Positions 17,910 to 26,752 of a stretch of DNA of 35,711 nt are shown here, one piece after another. Position 1 is the stretch's first letter; each line of letters opens with the position of its first letter. Source of the stretch: Candidatus Colimorpha merdihippi (lineage in GTDB: Bacteria; Bacteroidota; Bacteroidia; Bacteroidales; P3); NCBI GenBank assembly GCA_018066145.1, contig JAGHRY010000062.1:1-35711 (forward strand), written 5' to 3'. The translations under genes and the position numbers were made by a program. The notes beneath the pieces were generated by a model, which ran no database searches, was not told where the DNA came from, and saw only the letters and a program-made list of their open reading frames with translations.

Positions 17910-18917
17910 TTAGAAAGAGGGGCAACGAATAGCCTTCACCTTATGTTTCTGCTCGGGGGTGGGGAGCAAGATGCCAAGGGTGATTTCGTGTGAACCCTGA
18001 GTGCTATTAGCCAACTGCGATACGGTTGCATCGTAGGAATAGCCAATCTTGAAATAATCCTGCTGTACGCCGACCATGAAAATGAATGCATCGGAGTTTT
18101 CGATACCATTACGATACCAAACACCTACTAAGAAAGGCATCCAGTCGAGATATACGCCATAGTTGAAATAATGGAATCCGCCTTGATACTGATAAATGAA
18201 ATTGGGGGAAACCACAGGCTGGCCAAGTCCCAGAGAAGACTGGCGGCGACGTTCTTCGGAAAGGTTGATCAAACCACCAGCGTTGGCAGTGAACTTCATG
18301 GGGATGCGGTCCTCGCTATAGAAACCCTGGCTGGGCTGGTTGAGGTGATGAGCTGCAAAACCTGCATACCATGCAGGACCGTAAACCATAGTACCAGCGG
18401 CAAAGTCGGGATAGTAGATACTAGTCTGATCAGGAGCAGTTGCCGAAGTGTTGTTGATAACACCATTATTGGGGTCAATCTGATCGGGGAATACCAAATG
18501 GTTGAGGTCCCAATCGAGATTATTGTTTACCAAGGAAGCCTGAAGGGCCAGGCTGACATAGATATCCTCATACACACGGAAACGGAATGAATACATGGCG
18601 CCGAAAGAAAAGGTGGACAATGCGCCGTGGTCGCCTTGGCGATCGGTCATTACGATGGCACCGATGCCGCCGTGGAGATCGGGAATATACTGGTCATACG
18701 AACCACTTACGGTGGTGAATGCGCTCACCAAACCGGGCCACTGGGAACGGTAGGAAAGCGAGATGCGAGGAGCCACTTTAGAACCAGCAAAAGCGGGGTT
18801 CAGATAAAGCGGGTTAGCGTAGAACTGCGAGAATCCTACATCTTGTGCTTTGACACCCTGCATGCCCATTACAACGAGCAGCAGCAAAAGAGCTATTTTA
18901 TTGTACTTTTTCATCAT
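17910..18917 (-). CDS. PorP/SprF family T9SS outer-membrane protein
   Basis: A 335-residue beta-barrel protein with signal peptide (cleavage after VKA) and the family start DVGFSQFYANPLYLNPAFAG. It has alternating strands throughout and the conserved segments SYRSQWPG and KIGYSYDATVSQL. PorP/SprF proteins anchor the cytoplasmic-membrane-to-outer-membrane apparatus or hold cell-surface adhesins in T9SS-bearing Bacteroidota; several paralogues per genome are usual, so the exact partner is uncertain. It precedes the GldJ/GldK-type gene by 68 nt in the same direction, similar to the porP-porK order of Porphyromonas. Start could be 18917 or the next ATG at 18914. A weak -7-like TAATATTG occurs at 18956-18963 on the minus strand. 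Confidence 0.88.
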   Translation of the reverse strand: MMKKYNKIALLLLLVVMGMQGVKAQDVGFSQFYANPLYLNPAFAGSKVAPRISLSYRSQWPGLVSAFTTVSGSYDQYIPDLHGGIGAIVMTDRQGDHGALSTFSFGAMYSFRFRVYEDIYVSLALQASLVNNNLDWDLNHLVFPDQIDPNNGVINNTSATAPDQTSIYYPDFAAGTMVYGPAWYAGFAAHHLNQPSQGFYSEDRIPMKFTANAGGLINLSEERRRQSSLGLGQPVVSPNFIYQYQGGFHYFNYGVYLDWMPFLVGVWYRNGIENSDAFIFMVGVQQDYFKIGYSYDATVSQLANSTQGSHEITLGILLPTPEQKHKVKAIRCPSF

Positions 18918-19222
18918 AGTAATTACAGTATATACTAAGCCTAAAATTGATTGGCAATATTACGATTTTTTTATCAATTAATCGTATTTCCGTCAAAAAA
19001 AAATCATATCAGCGTGATTTATAGCTGAATTAATTTTTGTCACCAGCCGCAATTTGTCTGTTTTTTTTTCATTTTTGGGGGCTCATTTTGCGAAATTGAC
19101 CCAATTTTTACCTGTTTTTGCACGCGATTTTCGACCATTTTTCAGGCCAAAACAGCCCCTTCGAAAAAGAAAAAAAAGAGGCGCGCAAACAATAAAAAAA
19201 TAGTTTTTGAGTTATTACAAAC
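18918..19222. other. Divergent intergenic region between porP-like gene and porU
   Basis: About 305 bp of AT-rich DNA with no gene. It holds the promoters of the two divergent T9SS units. On the minus side TAATATTG (18956-18963) is one mismatch from TAnnTTTG. On the plus side TAGTTTTTG (19201-19209) resembles the element with one extra T and lies 13 nt before the porU ATG. The middle contains T-runs and A-runs but no strong palindrome that I can identify. Confidence 0.5.
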
Positions 19223-22200
19223 ATGCGCGCAAATAATACATTATTACACCTCGTTGGAGCGCTACTTTTAGTCTTCGCAAGCGCACCTTCGGCCCTTGCC
19301 CAAAAGACCGAATTCGTCCAACACTCGATGCTGGCTTCTGGCAGCTGGTACAAGTTCCCCATTTCCCAAACAGGAGTATACCAAATCACCTCTTCCGACA
19401 TCCCTTCACTCAACGGCACTCCCTGCCACCAGATTGCCCTAATGGGGGCACCGGGAGGCATGCTGCCCATCAGCAATAAGGCTCACCAAACCGACGACCT
19501 GTCGCCAATACCCATCGAGATTCTTGACGCTAACGGCAACGGCATCTTCGATCCCGAAGACCGGCTGGTTTTCTTTGCCGAATCGCCTAACGTATGGCGC
19601 TTCAACAGTCAAAAATCCCAGTTCGAATATGCTGTTCACGCCTATGCAAACAGCAATTACTATTTCCTCACCACCCAGTTGCCTGAAAGTATCGAACATA
19701 CCCGTATTTCCGATACATCGCTCACCGTATCAGCCAACTATGAGATTAACACCTATACTGCTGTCGCCACTTACCATGTAGATAATATCAACACGCATGG
19801 CGGCGGTCAAATCTGGGTTGCCGACAAATTCACCTCCAGTCTCAGCTCCCGCTCCTACACTATCGAGCTGCCAGCCCCGTCATCAAGCAATCAGATTGCG
19901 GTACGATACGCTTTTGCCCATATTTCAGACTATTCCGCCACTTTATCCCTCCAATGCGGCAGCGAGTCGCGCCAACAATCTTTCACCAATTACAACACCT
20001 ACCTTACATTCTACGAAACCTTTGCTGCTCCATCGGGCAACAACGTTTCGTTCTCCCTTAATTACCGCCCCAACGAAAGCAACGCTTCCGGCTATCTCGA
20101 CTACATCGAGGTTTCCACACAAACCCCGCTGGTTTTTTTCGGCAACGAACTGATTTTCCGCAACAGCCAACAACTCTACGAGGGCAATGTGCGTCGTTTC
20201 AACGTACGTGGAAACAGCAACGGAATCCGCATCTGGGATGTTACCAATGTGAATCAGGCCTACTCGCTGCCTATCGAAAATGCTTCTTCTTCAACATTTT
20301 CGTTCCTAGCTCCTACCGACAAGGCGCGAACTTTTGTGGCGTTCATCCCAACCGAGGCCCCACACCCTGGCGGAATCGTTTCGGTCGACAACCAAGACCT
20401 TCATGGCTCCCACCTTCCTGATTACGTAATCGTCTCCCATCCCGAATTCCTCGAACAAGCACAACGACTGGCAAGCATTCATTCTCAGTACGATGGTTTC
20501 AATGTGCTGGTAACCACCGAAGAACAAGTATATAACGAATATTCCTCCGGTATGTCCGACCCGGTTGCCATCCGTCGCATGATGCGCCAGATGCGCAGCA
20601 AGGACACCTCCGGCATCAACCCCAGATACTTGCTCCTCTTCGGCAAAGGCACCTACGACAATCGCGACCTCCTTGGTCTGCACCAGCAAACCGTCATCAC
20701 CTATCAAACCCCAGCTTCGTTCGATAACGAGGGCTCTGCTCACCCTAGCGACGACATCTATGGATACCTTTCCGACGAAGTCTCAGGTGCATTTGAGGGC
20801 ACCATGACGGTGAGCATCGGCCGACTGCCTGCTAAATCCAAAGCCGAAGCCACCCATCTGGTCAACAAAATTGATAGCTATATCAACCGTAGCGACTTCG
20901 CCCACAGCGATATCCGTGGCGACTGGCGCAATTATGTGGCCCTTCTGGCCGACGATGCCGATCCTTCCTGCTCCGGCGACACCAACTTTGCCAGCGACTC
21001 CGAGATTATGGCACGCCGCATTCGCCAAAAATTCCCGCAAATCAACATCGACCGCATCTATGCCGACTCCTACATACAGCAATCTGGCGCCGACGGTTCT
21101 TACTACCCCGATGTAAACAACGCCCTGCGCCAACGTATCAATTATGGCTGCCTGCTACTCAACTACATAGGACACGGCTCAAGCAGCTATATCGGCACCG
21201 AACGCTATATGGAATTCTCAGATATCGAGAAATATACCAATAACGACCGTCTCACATTCTTTATCACCAGCACCTGCAGTTTTGGGCACTACGACCATGC
21301 CGGCGACATCTGTGGAGCCGAACAATTCCTTTTGGCTGACGCTGCCGGCATAGGCATTATTTCTGCCGCACGCCCCATACACCACAACCAGCGCTTCAAC
21401 ACCAACACCTGCCTTTTCTCGCTCGACCCCAACAACACCATCGGCGATGCACTTCGATTGGCCAAAAATGCCACTTCGGTATCCCATTGCATCTCCCTTC
21501 TCGGCGACCCCGCCCTCCGTCTTTCTATACCTCGCAACCAGGTTGTGGTTACAAAAATCAACAACCGGGCTATCGACACCGCTACCATCGACTCTGTTGA
21601 AGTGCTTTCCAAAGTAACCATCGAAGGCGAGATTCGCGATGCCGGCGGTTCCTTGCTGACCGACTTCAATGGCACCATATATCCTATCGTTTACGACCGT
21701 GAGGTAGCCTGCCGCACGCTGGCTAACGACAACGATAGCACCGAGATAGACTTTGTTCAGCAAAAGAACGTCCTGTTCAAAGGGCGCGAAACGGTTCGTG
21801 GCGGACGATTTGAGTATTCCTTCATCGTTCCACGCGACGTATCTTATCATTACGACTACGCAAAACTTTCGCATTATGCCCGGTCCGAATCCGACGACGC
21901 TACCGGGCAATATGGCAACATTATGTTTGGCGGTTTCAACGAGCAAATGGAAATCACCGAATTGCACCCAACCGTTGAACTGTTTATTGGCGACTCCACC
22001 TTCCGCTCCGGCTCCATCACCAACGAAACACCCACCATTTTCGCCCGTCTGCGCGACTCGGTAGGCATCAATGCAGCCGGCAGCGGCCTTGGACACGACA
22101 TCACCGCCACCATCGACGGCAACCCCTATAGCACCGTCACCCTCAACGACTATTACCAGCCCAATATCCGCGACAGCCGGGGTGGAGAAATCACCTACAC

Positions 22201-22612
22201 CCTCGGCAAATTGGAAAACGGCCGCCACACGCTCACCCTCAAATGCTGGAATATTTTCAACTATTCCGGCAGCGCCACCATCGATTTTGTTGTAGCCAAC
22301 GACAAATTGGTGCAGATTGGCCAAATGACTTCTGCCCCCAACCCCGCCAACGACCACACCACTATCCGCATCGAACACAATATGCCGGCAGTACTCCAGC
22401 ATGCAACCGTGGACATTTTCGACATCCGGGGCAACCGCGTCAGACAATTCTTCACTCAGCCCGCCGACAACAGCTGCGTGGTAGCCATCCCCTGGAACTT
22501 CACATCCGAATCGGGAGCCTTGGTGCCCAAAGGCATCTATATCGCCCGGGCCACCCTCATCGCCACCGACGGCACCCTTATCACCCAAACATGCAAAATC
22601 ATCCGCAATTAA
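19223..22612 (+). CDS. porU: Type IX secretion system sortase PorU
   Basis: Surface cysteine protease of the gingipain C25 family that removes the C-terminal sorting domain from T9SS cargo and attaches the cargo to anionic LPS. The 1129-residue length is close to that of P. gingivalis PorU. A signal peptide (about 1-26, ending SALAQ) is followed by beta-rich domains, then the C25 domain with catalytic His651 in LNYIGHGSS and Cys685 in TSTCSFGHYD. The C-terminal 80 residues, from SAPNPANDHTTIRIEH to CKIIRN, form an Ig-like domain of the T9SS sorting type, with DIRGNRV and LVPKGIYIARA. It is followed by its own terminator and then porV, its usual partner. Codons strongly favour C in the third position, as in the genes that follow. 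Confidence 0.95.
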   Translation: MRANNTLLHLVGALLLVFASAPSALAQKTEFVQHSMLASGSWYKFPISQTGVYQITSSDIPSLNGTPCHQIALMGAPGGMLPISNKAHQTDDLSPIPIEILDANGNGIFDPEDRLVFFAESPNVWRFNSQKSQFEYAVHAYANSNYYFLTTQLPESIEHTRISDTSLTVSANYEINTYTAVATYHVDNINTHGGGQIWVADKFTSSLSSRSYTIELPAPSSSNQIAVRYAFAHISDYSATLSLQCGSESRQQSFTNYNTYLTFYETFAAPSGNNVSFSLNYRPNESNASGYLDYIEVSTQTPLVFFGNELIFRNSQQLYEGNVRRFNVRGNSNGIRIWDVTNVNQAYSLPIENASSSTFSFLAPTDKARTFVAFIPTEAPHPGGIVSVDNQDLHGSHLPDYVIVSHPEFLEQAQRLASIHSQYDGFNVLVTTEEQVYNEYSSGMSDPVAIRRMMRQMRSKDTSGINPRYLLLFGKGTYDNRDLLGLHQQTVITYQTPASFDNEGSAHPSDDIYGYLSDEVSGAFEGTMTVSIGRLPAKSKAEATHLVNKIDSYINRSDFAHSDIRGDWRNYVALLADDADPSCSGDTNFASDSEIMARRIRQKFPQINIDRIYADSYIQQSGADGSYYPDVNNALRQRINYGCLLLNYIGHGSSSYIGTERYMEFSDIEKYTNNDRLTFFITSTCSFGHYDHAGDICGAEQFLLADAAGIGIISAARPIHHNQRFNTNTCLFSLDPNNTIGDALRLAKNATSVSHCISLLGDPALRLSIPRNQVVVTKINNRAIDTATIDSVEVLSKVTIEGEIRDAGGSLLTDFNGTIYPIVYDREVACRTLANDNDSTEIDFVQQKNVLFKGRETVRGGRFEYSFIVPRDVSYHYDYAKLSHYARSESDDATGQYGNIMFGGFNEQMEITELHPTVELFIGDSTFRSGSITNETPTIFARLRDSVGINAAGSGLGHDITATIDGNPYSTVTLNDYYQPNIRDSRGGEITYTLGKLENGRHTLTLKCWNIFNYSGSATIDFVVANDKLVQIGQMTSAPNPANDHTTIRIEHNMPAVLQHATVDIFDIRGNRVRQFFTQPADNSCVVAIPWNFTSESGALVPKGIYIARATLIATDGTLITQTCKIIRN

Positions 22613-22654
22613 GGCTGCTATAACCCCAAAAACATATTGCAGCCTCCCAATAAG

Positions 22655-22690
22655 GCCTCCCGATTAGCGCAAACTATCTGGAGGCTTTTT
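22655..22690 (+). terminator. Terminator after porU
   Basis: GCCTCC (22655-22660) and GGAGGC (22680-22685) form a GC-rich stem with a 19-nt loop, followed by TTTTT (22686-22690). It lies 42 nt after the porU stop codon and implies that porV is transcribed separately. Confidence 0.75.
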
Positions 22691-22757
22691 ATGCCAAATG
22701 ATTCATTTACACACTATATCAACCCTAACATAACTCCCGAGGAAATCCAAAGTAGAT

Positions 22758-22827
22758 TCGTTGTGGCTCCGGTGTGGCTCCGTCTCTATGTCGGAGCTAC
22801 CTCGGAGCTACCTCGGAGCTACAACGA
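22758..22827. repeat. Long hairpin built from 11-nt tandem units
   Basis: The right arm is three tandem copies of an 11-nt unit, CGGAGCTACCT, CGGAGCTACCT, CGGAGCTACAA (22792-22824). The left arm is two 11-nt units, TGTGGCTCCGG and TGTGGCTCCGT (22762-22783). The arms are inverted relative to each other; the outer ends TCGTTGTGGCTCCG (22758-22771) and CGGAGCTACAACGA (22814-22827) pair over 14 bp with one G-U. An alternative fold can use a different copy on the right. It sits between porU and porV, downstream of the porU terminator. Confidence 0.7.
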
Positions 22828-23081
22828 AGAAAGAAGGCAGCCATAACCTTATACCTGATATGCGGCATGCCGATTTTGGAGAGTTTGTGGGGGCAGCACA
22901 AAATGCTTTTTGCATCCCCAGGCAGGGATGCCAAACAGCTCAAAAAAAACGGCAAATCAATACCAATGAAAGACTCTTTCAATAAAAATAAAAGTTTCCT
23001 TCAATAAAAATGTATTCTATATACAATAAAAAAGCGACTTGTTCGTTTTTAGCAGAAAAAGTAGAAACACCGAAAAGATTG

Positions 23082-24272
23082 ATGAAAAAAACAACCATTC
23101 TTATCACCTGCCTGCTTCTTGCAAGCCTTTCCCAAACACTTTACGCCCAAGGCGATCGTACCACCGGCCAGAAGAACAACTATATCTCCACCGGTATGCC
23201 CATTATATTAATCTGCCCTGATGCCGTTGCCGGCGCTATGGGCGATGTGGGCGCAGCCTCCAATCCCGACAGCTATTCCGCCCACTGGAACAATGCAAAA
23301 TTTGCTTTTATCGATAACAACATGGGCTTCAGCACCACCTACACTCCCTGGCTGAAGAACCTGGGCGTTGGCGACATGAACCTGCTTTACCTTAGCGGTT
23401 ACAAATCTCTCAACAACCGCAGCACCTTGGCAGCCTCGCTCACTTTTTTCTCTTTGGGCGAAATCATGGGCACCGATGTCGAAGGTAACAGTGTGGGAAC
23501 CATGAATCCCAACGAGTTTGCCATTGATGCTACGTATGCCATGAAACTGAGCGACGAACTTTCGCTCGGTGCCACTGGACGATTCCTCCAGTCCGACCTT
23601 ACCAACGGGCAAATGATATCCGACGGAAGTACCTATGTCACCACCAAGCCGGCCCGCTCGCTGGCTGCCGACCTCGGCCTCTATTGGCAGCACTCGGTAG
23701 ACAAAGCCCAGGAGGTTGCTTTCGGCGCATTTATCAGCAATATGGGTGCCAAACTCTCTTATTCTGATGACGACACGAAAAAGGAGTTCCTCTCCACCAA
23801 CCTGCGTATCGGCGCCCGCTACACCAACGAGATTGACGAGCACAACAAGGTATCGCTGCTTCTCGACCTCAACAAGCTGCTCGTTCCCACGCCTCCTTCT
23901 AACGACACTGCCCGCAACAAATACTACCACAACATGACCGAGTACTACAACACCGGCGTCATGCGCGGAGCCATCCAGTCGTTTTTCGATGCTCCTGGCG
24001 GATTTGCCGAAGAGCTGCACGAGGTGCAGATTTCTGCCGGCGGCGAATATTGGTATAAGAACACCCTGGCTGCTCGTGCCGGCTATTTCTTCGAACATAG
24101 CACCAAAGGCGGCCGCCAATATGCCACCGTGGGATTCGCCATCAAATACAACGTCATCACCTTCGATTTCTCCTACCTGGTTCCCACCACCTCCTTCAGC
24201 AGCAACCCGTTGGCCAACACCATCCGTATCTCCCTCACTATGAACCTGGCTAAGAAGAAGAGCAGCATTTAA
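23082..24272 (+). CDS. porV: Type IX secretion system outer-membrane protein PorV (LptO)
   Basis: FadL-like beta-barrel that shuttles T9SS cargo from the translocon to the attachment complex with PorU. The signal peptide (MKKTTILITCLLLASLSQTL, ending YAQ) begins at ATG 23082; an upstream in-frame ATG at 23010 would add 24 residues ahead of the signal and is unlikely. The mature protein shows the family features ISTGMPIILICPDAVAGAMGDVGAAS near 35-60, SAHWNNAKFAF, and regularly alternating strands to the C-terminus (SSNPLANTIRISLTMNL). About 397 residues, as expected. It follows porU and leads a close plus-strand run of ispF, clpS, nfeD and floA. Confidence 0.95.
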   Translation: MKKTTILITCLLLASLSQTLYAQGDRTTGQKNNYISTGMPIILICPDAVAGAMGDVGAASNPDSYSAHWNNAKFAFIDNNMGFSTTYTPWLKNLGVGDMNLLYLSGYKSLNNRSTLAASLTFFSLGEIMGTDVEGNSVGTMNPNEFAIDATYAMKLSDELSLGATGRFLQSDLTNGQMISDGSTYVTTKPARSLAADLGLYWQHSVDKAQEVAFGAFISNMGAKLSYSDDDTKKEFLSTNLRIGARYTNEIDEHNKVSLLLDLNKLLVPTPPSNDTARNKYYHNMTEYYNTGVMRGAIQSFFDAPGGFAEELHEVQISAGGEYWYKNTLAARAGYFFEHSTKGGRQYATVGFAIKYNVITFDFSYLVPTTSFSSNPLANTIRISLTMNLAKKKSSI

Positions 24273-24284
24273 TCCCCCATCATT

Positions 24285-24764
24285 ATGAGAATTGGATTAG
24301 GATACGATGTTCACAAGCTGGTACCCGACCGCCAATTGTGGCTGGGCGGTATCGAAGTGCCCCATACGCTGGGCCTGCTCGGCCATAGCGATGCCGATGT
24401 GCTGATACACGCCATCTGCGATGCCCTGCTGGGTGCTGCAGCCTTGGGCGATATCGGAAAGCATTTTCCCGACAACGACCCGCAGTACAAGAACATCGAC
24501 AGCAAAATCCTACTAAAGCATTGCAGCCAGCTATTGCACGACAGCGGCTACCGTATCGTGAATATCGACAGCATCATTGTGGCTCAGCGTCCCAAAGTGG
24601 GCCCATACATACCGCAAATGCGCCAAACCCTGAGCCAATGCATGGGCATCGGCATCGACCAGATTTCCGTCAAAGCCACCACCACCGAACACCTCGGTTT
24701 TGAAGGCCGCGAAGAAGGCATCAGCGCCCATGCCGTCGTCATGATAGATAACCTAACGACTTAA
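24285..24764 (+). CDS. ispF: 2-C-methyl-D-erythritol 2,4-cyclodiphosphate synthase
   Basis: Fifth enzyme of the MEP isoprenoid pathway: converts CDP-methylerythritol phosphate to the cyclic diphosphate with release of CMP; a cytoplasmic homotrimer. All metal ligands are present: Asp8 and His10 in GYDVH and His42 in VLIHAICDALLGAA. The HFPDNDPQYK loop follows and the CDP-binding end is VKATTTEHLGFEGREEGI. The 159-residue length is exact for the family. It starts 12 nt after porV, so it is probably co-transcribed although unrelated in function. Other MEP genes are not in the window. Confidence 0.98.
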   Translation: MRIGLGYDVHKLVPDRQLWLGGIEVPHTLGLLGHSDADVLIHAICDALLGAAALGDIGKHFPDNDPQYKNIDSKILLKHCSQLLHDSGYRIVNIDSIIVAQRPKVGPYIPQMRQTLSQCMGIGIDQISVKATTTEHLGFEGREEGISAHAVVMIDNLTT

Positions 24765-24793
24765 CAATACGCCATTTATTATTTCACCAGAAT

Positions 24794-25075
24794 ATGGAAA
24801 AGCCACTCATCTCTCCCCAAGCCGAGCAAGAGCCTGCCGTCCTTGAAGACGCCGGCTGCAGCCTGCTGCTCCACAACGATGATATACACACCTTCGACTA
24901 CGTCATCAAGGCTCTTGTCGACATCTGCCGCATCTCTACCGCCCAGGCCGAACAATGCGCCATCCTGGTTCACTGCCACGGGAAATGCACCGTCAAGCAT
25001 GGCAGCTACGATACCCTGCTGCCCATGCACACCGCGCTTCTCGACAAACAGCTCACTTCCGAAATTGTCAAATAA
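24794..25075 (+). CDS. clpS: ATP-dependent Clp protease adaptor ClpS
   Basis: Adaptor that binds N-degron proteins (N-terminal Leu, Phe, Tyr, Trp) and hands them to ClpA-type unfoldases for ClpP degradation. The 93-residue length is typical. The core begins at LLLHNDDIHTFDYVIKAL, with the alpha-amino-binding Asn28 and Asp29-Asp30 and the pocket-lining His60 (LVHCHGK). The N-terminal 20 residues are the flexible tail that enters the unfoldase pore. It is Cys-rich for ClpS (Cys22, 45, 55, 61 and 65). It lies 29 nt after ispF; its unfoldase partner is not nearby. Confidence 0.95.
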   Translation: MEKPLISPQAEQEPAVLEDAGCSLLLHNDDIHTFDYVIKALVDICRISTAQAEQCAILVHCHGKCTVKHGSYDTLLPMHTALLDKQLTSEIVK

Positions 25076-25093
25076 TAAACTTATAATCATATT

Positions 25094-25573
25094 ATGAACA
25101 CCCCGTTACTTATCATTGTCCTTCTTGTCGGACTCGTCCTGCTCACCCTCGAGATTGTTGCTCTCCCGGGCGGCATAGCCGGCCTTTTTGGCATCGGGCT
25201 ACTTTCCTATGGTGTATGGCAGAGCTATATCCTATGGGGCGCCACAGTAGGCAATATCGTCCTTATCTGCTGCGCCGCCATTGCCACATTGCTGATTATA
25301 CTGCTTATCAAATCAAAAACTTGGAAACGTTTTAGCCTAAACGAGGAGAGCGATAGCGCGGTCAACCAAGTAGATGCTGCCGCCTTTACCGTGGGCACCC
25401 GTGGAACCACTGTGGCCCGACTGGCACCCACCGGCAAAGCCCTTATTGATGGACAGCTGGTAGAAGTACATGCCATCAATAAATTCATCGACCCCGACCG
25501 ACCCATCGAAATCGTATCCGTCGAAGGCTACCGAATCGATGTGTGCGAAATCGAAGACAACCGGTTCGAATAA
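25094..25573 (+). CDS. NfeD-like membrane protein
   Basis: A 159-residue NfeD-family protein of the short type. It has two or three membrane helices at the N-terminus (about 4-28, 30-50 and 52-74) and a cytoplasmic OB-fold domain from about 90 to 150 (GTRGTTVARLAPTGKALIDGQLVEVHA). Short NfeD proteins are encoded beside flotillin-like genes and are thought to help organise or regulate flotillin assemblies. The next gene downstream, 29 nt away, is floA, the standard arrangement. The G-x-A-x-L-x-P-x-G-x-A pattern of the OB fold is clear. Confidence 0.9.
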   Translation: MNTPLLIIVLLVGLVLLTLEIVALPGGIAGLFGIGLLSYGVWQSYILWGATVGNIVLICCAAIATLLIILLIKSKTWKRFSLNEESDSAVNQVDAAAFTVGTRGTTVARLAPTGKALIDGQLVEVHAINKFIDPDRPIEIVSVEGYRIDVCEIEDNRFE

Positions 25574-25602
25574 TAATTATCCACCAATAACAATCATCAA
25601 TC

Positions 25603-26586
25603 ATGACACCTACTATTATCCTTTGTGTGCTGATTTTCATTGCACTCATTTTATTCTTGTACCTCGTTCCTGTAGGACTTTGGTTCCAGGCTATTGTTTC
25701 GGGTGTGCACACTTCGCTCATCCAGCTCATGTTCATGCGTTTTCGTAAGGTGCCCCCCAGCATCATCGTCAACAACATGATCAACGCCACCAAGGCTGGC
25801 CTCAAACTCTCGCAAAACGAGCTCGAAGCCCACTATCTTGCCGGCGGCAATGTCAGCAGCGTTGTTCAAGCCCTCATCTCGGCCAACAAAGCCAACATGA
25901 ATCTCGACTTCCGCACCGCCACGGCTATCGACCTTGCCGGCCGTGATGTGCTCAAAGCCGTTCAAACCTCGGTCAACCCTAAAGTCATCGACACTCCCGA
26001 TGTGGCTGCCGTTGCAAAAGATGGTATTCAGCTGATTGCTAAAGCACGCGTAACCGTCCGCACCAATATCAAGCAGCTTGTTGGTGGTGCTGGCGAAGAA
26101 ACCATCCTCGCTCGCGTAGGCGAAGGCATCGTCACCTCCATTGGTTCCGCCACTAGCCACAAACAGGTGCTCGAGAACCCCGACAGCATTTCCAAACTTG
26201 TCCTCACCAAGGGCTTGGATAGCGGTACCGCTTTCGAAATTCTCTCTATCGACATCGCCGACATCGACGTGGGTAAGAATATCGGTGCCCACCTTCAAAT
26301 GGACCAGGCCAATGCCGATAAGAATATCGCCCAAGCCAAGGCCGAAGAGCGCCGCGCCATGGCCGTTGCCTCTGAGCAGGAAATGAAAGCCAAGGCTCAG
26401 GAAGCCCGCGCCAAGGTTATCGAAGCCGAGGCCGAAGTGCCCAAAGCCATGGCCGAAGCTTTCCGCAATGGCAATCTGGGCATCATGGACTACTACCGCA
26501 TGAAGAACATTCAAGCCGACACTTCCATGCGCGACTCCATTGCTAAGCCCGCAAGCAACAAGCCTGCTCCAAAATTGGACAAATAA
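25603..26586 (+). CDS. floA: Flotillin-like protein FloA
   Basis: Membrane scaffold protein that forms functional membrane microdomains affecting envelope protein assembly and fluidity. A single N-terminal hydrophobic hairpin (about 5-30) is followed by the SPFH-type domain, with [19 protein letters not shown] near 48, [16 protein letters not shown] and [27 protein letters not shown] long Ala/Glu/Lys-rich coiled coil (about 225-290) follows, ending in a short Pro/Lys tail. The 327-residue length is standard. It is the last gene of the porV run; a strong hairpin terminator lies 108 nt downstream. Confidence 0.96.
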   Translation: MTPTIILCVLIFIALILFLYLVPVGLWFQAIVSGVHTSLIQLMFMRFRKVPPSIIVNNMINATKAGLKLSQNELEAHYLAGGNVSSVVQALISANKANMNLDFRTATAIDLAGRDVLKAVQTSVNPKVIDTPDVAAVAKDGIQLIAKARVTVRTNIKQLVGGAGEETILARVGEGIVTSIGSATSHKQVLENPDSISKLVLTKGLDSGTAFEILSIDIADIDVGKNIGAHLQMDQANADKNIAQAKAEERRAMAVASEQEMKAKAQEARAKVIEAEAEVPKAMAEAFRNGNLGIMDYYRMKNIQADTSMRDSIAKPASNKPAPKLDK

Positions 26587-26694
26587 TAGTCCCTCATACC
26601 CGTTCTGCAAATCCATCTAGAGAGGAAAATTCATCGGAACCAATACCCGATACAAAAACTCTGCCGGATTGATTTGCAAGAACCAACAAACCAA

Positions 26695-26726
26695 CAGTCC
26701 CCGACAACGCATCTTGTCGGGGACTG
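26695..26726. terminator. Bidirectional terminator between floA and the YD-repeat-like gene
   Basis: A perfect 13-bp stem, CAGTCCCCGACAA (26695-26707) and TTGTCGGGGACTG (26714-26726), with a 6-nt loop. The plus strand continues CTATTTAGTTACTATTT and the minus strand TTGGTTTGTTGG, so both sides are moderately T-rich. It is 108 nt after the floA stop and 26 nt after the convergent gene's stop. Confidence 0.85.
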
Positions 26727-26752
26727 CTATTTAGTTACTATTTGTTATAGAA

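Larger units (their letters stand above)
22613..23081. other. porU-porV intergenic region
   Basis: 469 bp without a supportable gene. It contains the porU terminator, the 11-nt-unit hairpin at 22758-22827, a further short hairpin (GCATCCC at 22912-22918 with GGGATGC at 22925-22931), and an AT-rich end from about 22975 that should hold the porV promoter. TTCAATAAAAAT occurs twice there (22978-22989 and 23001-23012). No exact TAnnTTTG was found close to the porV start. Confidence 0.55.

Noticed and set aside
21218-22588. 456-codon open frame on the minus strand opposite porU
   Set aside because: porU on the plus strand has catalytic motifs and full family length. The opposite frame is open because porU codons strongly favour C in the third position; its translation is Gly/Val-rich without any domain.
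22758-22827. CRISPR array
   Set aside because: Units are 11 nt, contiguous with no spacers, inverted between arms, and there are no cas genes.
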